Assembly: GCF_017104965.1 (NCBI RefSeq)
Contig: NZ_JAAGPR010000018.1
Location: forward strand, 101,461-165,460
Length of the DNA: 64,000 nucleotides
Reading direction: 5' to 3'
Origin: Paraburkholderia sp. Ac-20340
GTDB taxonomy: Bacteria; Pseudomonadota; Gammaproteobacteria; Burkholderiales; Burkholderiaceae
Of this stretch, positions 62,825-64,000 are shown one piece after another. The translations under genes and the position numbers were made by a program. Positions within the stretch are counted from its first letter, which is position 1. The number at the start of each line of letters is the position of its first letter. The notes beneath the pieces are model-generated. The model searched no databases. It was given only the letters and a program-made list of their open reading frames with translations, and was not told where the DNA came from.

Positions 62825-63880
62825 TCAGCGCAGCGGCGCGAGTACGGCTTCCACACCGCGGCCGATGGCGAGCAGCGCGTCGTCGGCGTAGGGCGCGCCG
62901 GCGAGCATCAGCCCGACCGGCGCGGCGCCGTGGCGGTGGATCGGCAGCGACAGGGCGCAGGCATCGAGAAAGTTGAACGCGGCCGGGTTGCGCAGCACGA
63001 GCGCGTTGGTGCGCGCGAAGGCTTCATCGTCGGCGACGAGCGGGGCGACGGCGGGCGGGGCGATCGGCACGGTCGGCGCGATCACGGCGTCGAAGCGCGA
63101 CCAGAGCGTGGCCTGCGCTTCCTCCAGCACAGCGGCGCGTGCGGCGATCAGGTCGAGATAGTCGGCGGCGCTGGCCGGCTCGCCCTTGAGAATGCGCACG
63201 AGCACGCGCGGATCGTACTGGTCGCGATGCTGCGCGATCAGCGCGCGATGCCACGCGTAGGCTTCCATCGGCGAAAAGCCGATGCGGTTGATCTCGCCGA
63301 AACGCTCGAACGCCGAAAAACGCACTTCGTTGACGATCGCGCCCGCGGCATCGAGATGCTTGAGCGCGGTATCGAGCGTTTCCGCCACTTCGGGATCGAC
63401 GCCGTCGGTCACGTAATTCGTCAGCACGCCGATGCGCACGCCTTCCAGATGCCGCGCGGCCGGTACATGCGGCGCGACACCGGCGAGGATTCGGTCGACC
63501 AGCGCGCAGCACGCCACCGTATTGCCGATCGGCCCGAACGAGTCGAGCGTGGTCGACAGCGGCACGCCGCCCGTGCGCGGAATGCGCGCGGCGGTGGGCT
63601 TGAAGCCGGTCAGGCCGCAGAACGCGGCCGGAATGCGGATCGAGCCGCCCGTATCGGTGCCGAGCGCGATGGCGGCCATGCCGTCCGCGACCGAAGCGGC
63701 CGCGCCCGAGGACGAGCCGCCCGCGACGCGCTCATCGCCCTTCACGTGGCGCTGCCACGGCGAAAGCGGCGTGCCGTAATGCGGATTCAGGCCAAGCCCC
63801 GAAAACGCGAACTCGCTCATATTGGTACGGCCGACCAGCACAGCGCCCGCGCGGCGCAGGCGGGCGACCACGGGCGCGTC
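62825..63880 (-). CDS. Amidase (AtzF/GatA-like), N-terminus missing
   Basis: About 350 C-terminal residues of an amidase-signature enzyme. DAPVVARLRRAGAVLVGRTNMSEFAFSGLGLNPHYGTP leads into GGSSSGAAASVADGMAAIALGTDTGGSIRIPAAFCGLTGFKPT, which carries the cis-Ser and nucleophile Ser. The first about 100 residues, including the catalytic Lys, are absent: family similarity ends at about 63,880, where sulfotransferase sequence on the opposite strand begins. The frame happens to stay open to about 63,934. Allophanate hydrolase-like substrates are possible. Confidence 0.8.
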   Translation of the reverse strand, partial: DAPVVARLRRAGAVLVGRTNMSEFAFSGLGLNPHYGTPLSPWQRHVKGDERVAGGSSSGAAASVADGMAAIALGTDTGGSIRIPAAFCGLTGFKPTAARIPRTGGVPLSTTLDSFGPIGNTVACCALVDRILAGVAPHVPAARHLEGVRIGVLTNYVTDGVDPEVAETLDTALKHLDAAGAIVNEVRFSAFERFGEINRIGFSPMEAYAWHRALIAQHRDQYDPRVLVRILKGEPASAADYLDLIAARAAVLEEAQATLWSRFDAVIAPTVPIAPPAVAPLVADDEAFARTNALVLRNPAAFNFLDACALSLPIHRHGAAPVGLMLAGAPYADDALLAIGRGVEAVLAPLR

Positions 63881-64000
63881 GCCGCCGCGTTTCCCGCCGA
63901 CCTGCTCGCGCGCCTGAAGGGCGCGGGCGCGCAATCGGACATGCCGGTGTTCGTGATCGGCATGCCGCGCTCCGGCACCACGCTGATCGAGCAGATTCTG
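63881..64000 (+). CDS. TPR/sulfotransferase-type protein, internal fragment
   Basis: Plus-strand frame from about 63,881 to the window edge reads AAFPADLLARLKGAGAQ...MPVFVIGMPRSGTTLIEQIL. GMPRSGTTLIEQ is the 5'-phosphosulfate-binding loop of the TPR-linked bacterial sulfotransferase family. No start codon or N-terminal TPR part is visible before it; upstream sequence is the antisense of an amidase. The gene runs out of the window. Confidence 0.7.

Overview
The window looks like chromosomal DNA of a Paraburkholderia/Caballeronia-type member of the Burkholderiaceae. Reasons are the high GC with strong third-position bias, the gene orders (bioA-bioF-bioD-bioB, rarA-serS, minC-minD-minE, gmk-rpoZ-rsh, rph-rdgB-hemW), a Burkholderia-type trimeric porin, secreted chorismate mutase, and typical betaproteobacterial tRNA genes. 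Species cannot be set from the sequence alone.

Layout. 0-5 kb: the end of aceK, a thiolase, a short-chain dehydrogenase, a YchJ-like protein and a secreted alpha/beta hydrolase. 5.3-9.8 kb: a complete biotin operon. 9.9-16.3 kb: an NCS1 permease, rarA, serS, tRNA-Ser(CGA), a glycosyltransferase-like gene and map. 16.4-24.7 kb: an acetyltransferase, the Min division-site operon, heptosyltransferase I, several very small envelope proteins/lipoproteins and an MHS-type MFS transporter. 35.4-57.7 kb: tRNA-Ser(UGA), hemW-rdgB-rph, yicC, gmk-rpoZ-rsh, two identical tRNA-Arg(ACG), greB, a porin, a strong sRNA candidate, a cold-shock gene, an exonuclease/GIY-YIG fusion, chorismate mutase, a TPR glycosyltransferase, tRNA-Thr(CGU), fbp and pepN. 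57.8-64 kb: purine catabolism (guaD, an adenine/adenosine deaminase, xdhC), dsbB, then an amidase and a sulfotransferase that are both cut off at one shared point near 63,880.

The accessory region is 24.8-35.4 kb. It has a much-frameshifted P4-type integrase at one end, a decayed hypothetical gene beside tRNA-Ser(UGA) at the other, and between them an orphan type VI secretion vgrG cluster read on the minus strand: vgrG, a DUF4123 chaperone, an uncharacterised 115-residue protein, a Tox-REase-5 nuclease toxin and an Imm52-type immunity protein. The last four genes occur twice as a direct repeat of about 2 kb. The two copies are almost identical at the outer ends (toxin N-terminus and upstream genes on one side, immunity C-terminus on the other) and divergent in the toxin C-terminus and immunity N-terminus. 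The distal copy has a truncated chaperone gene and a toxin broken by one in-frame stop, but an intact immunity gene. Between the copies lie a second immunity gene (DUF3396 type), the tail of its presumed effector and an IS3-family transposase fragment. Thus the island appears to be one live VgrG-delivered nuclease module plus decayed modules kept as immunity genes. No T6SS structural genes are in the window.

No CRISPR array, rRNA operon or complete insertion sequence was seen.
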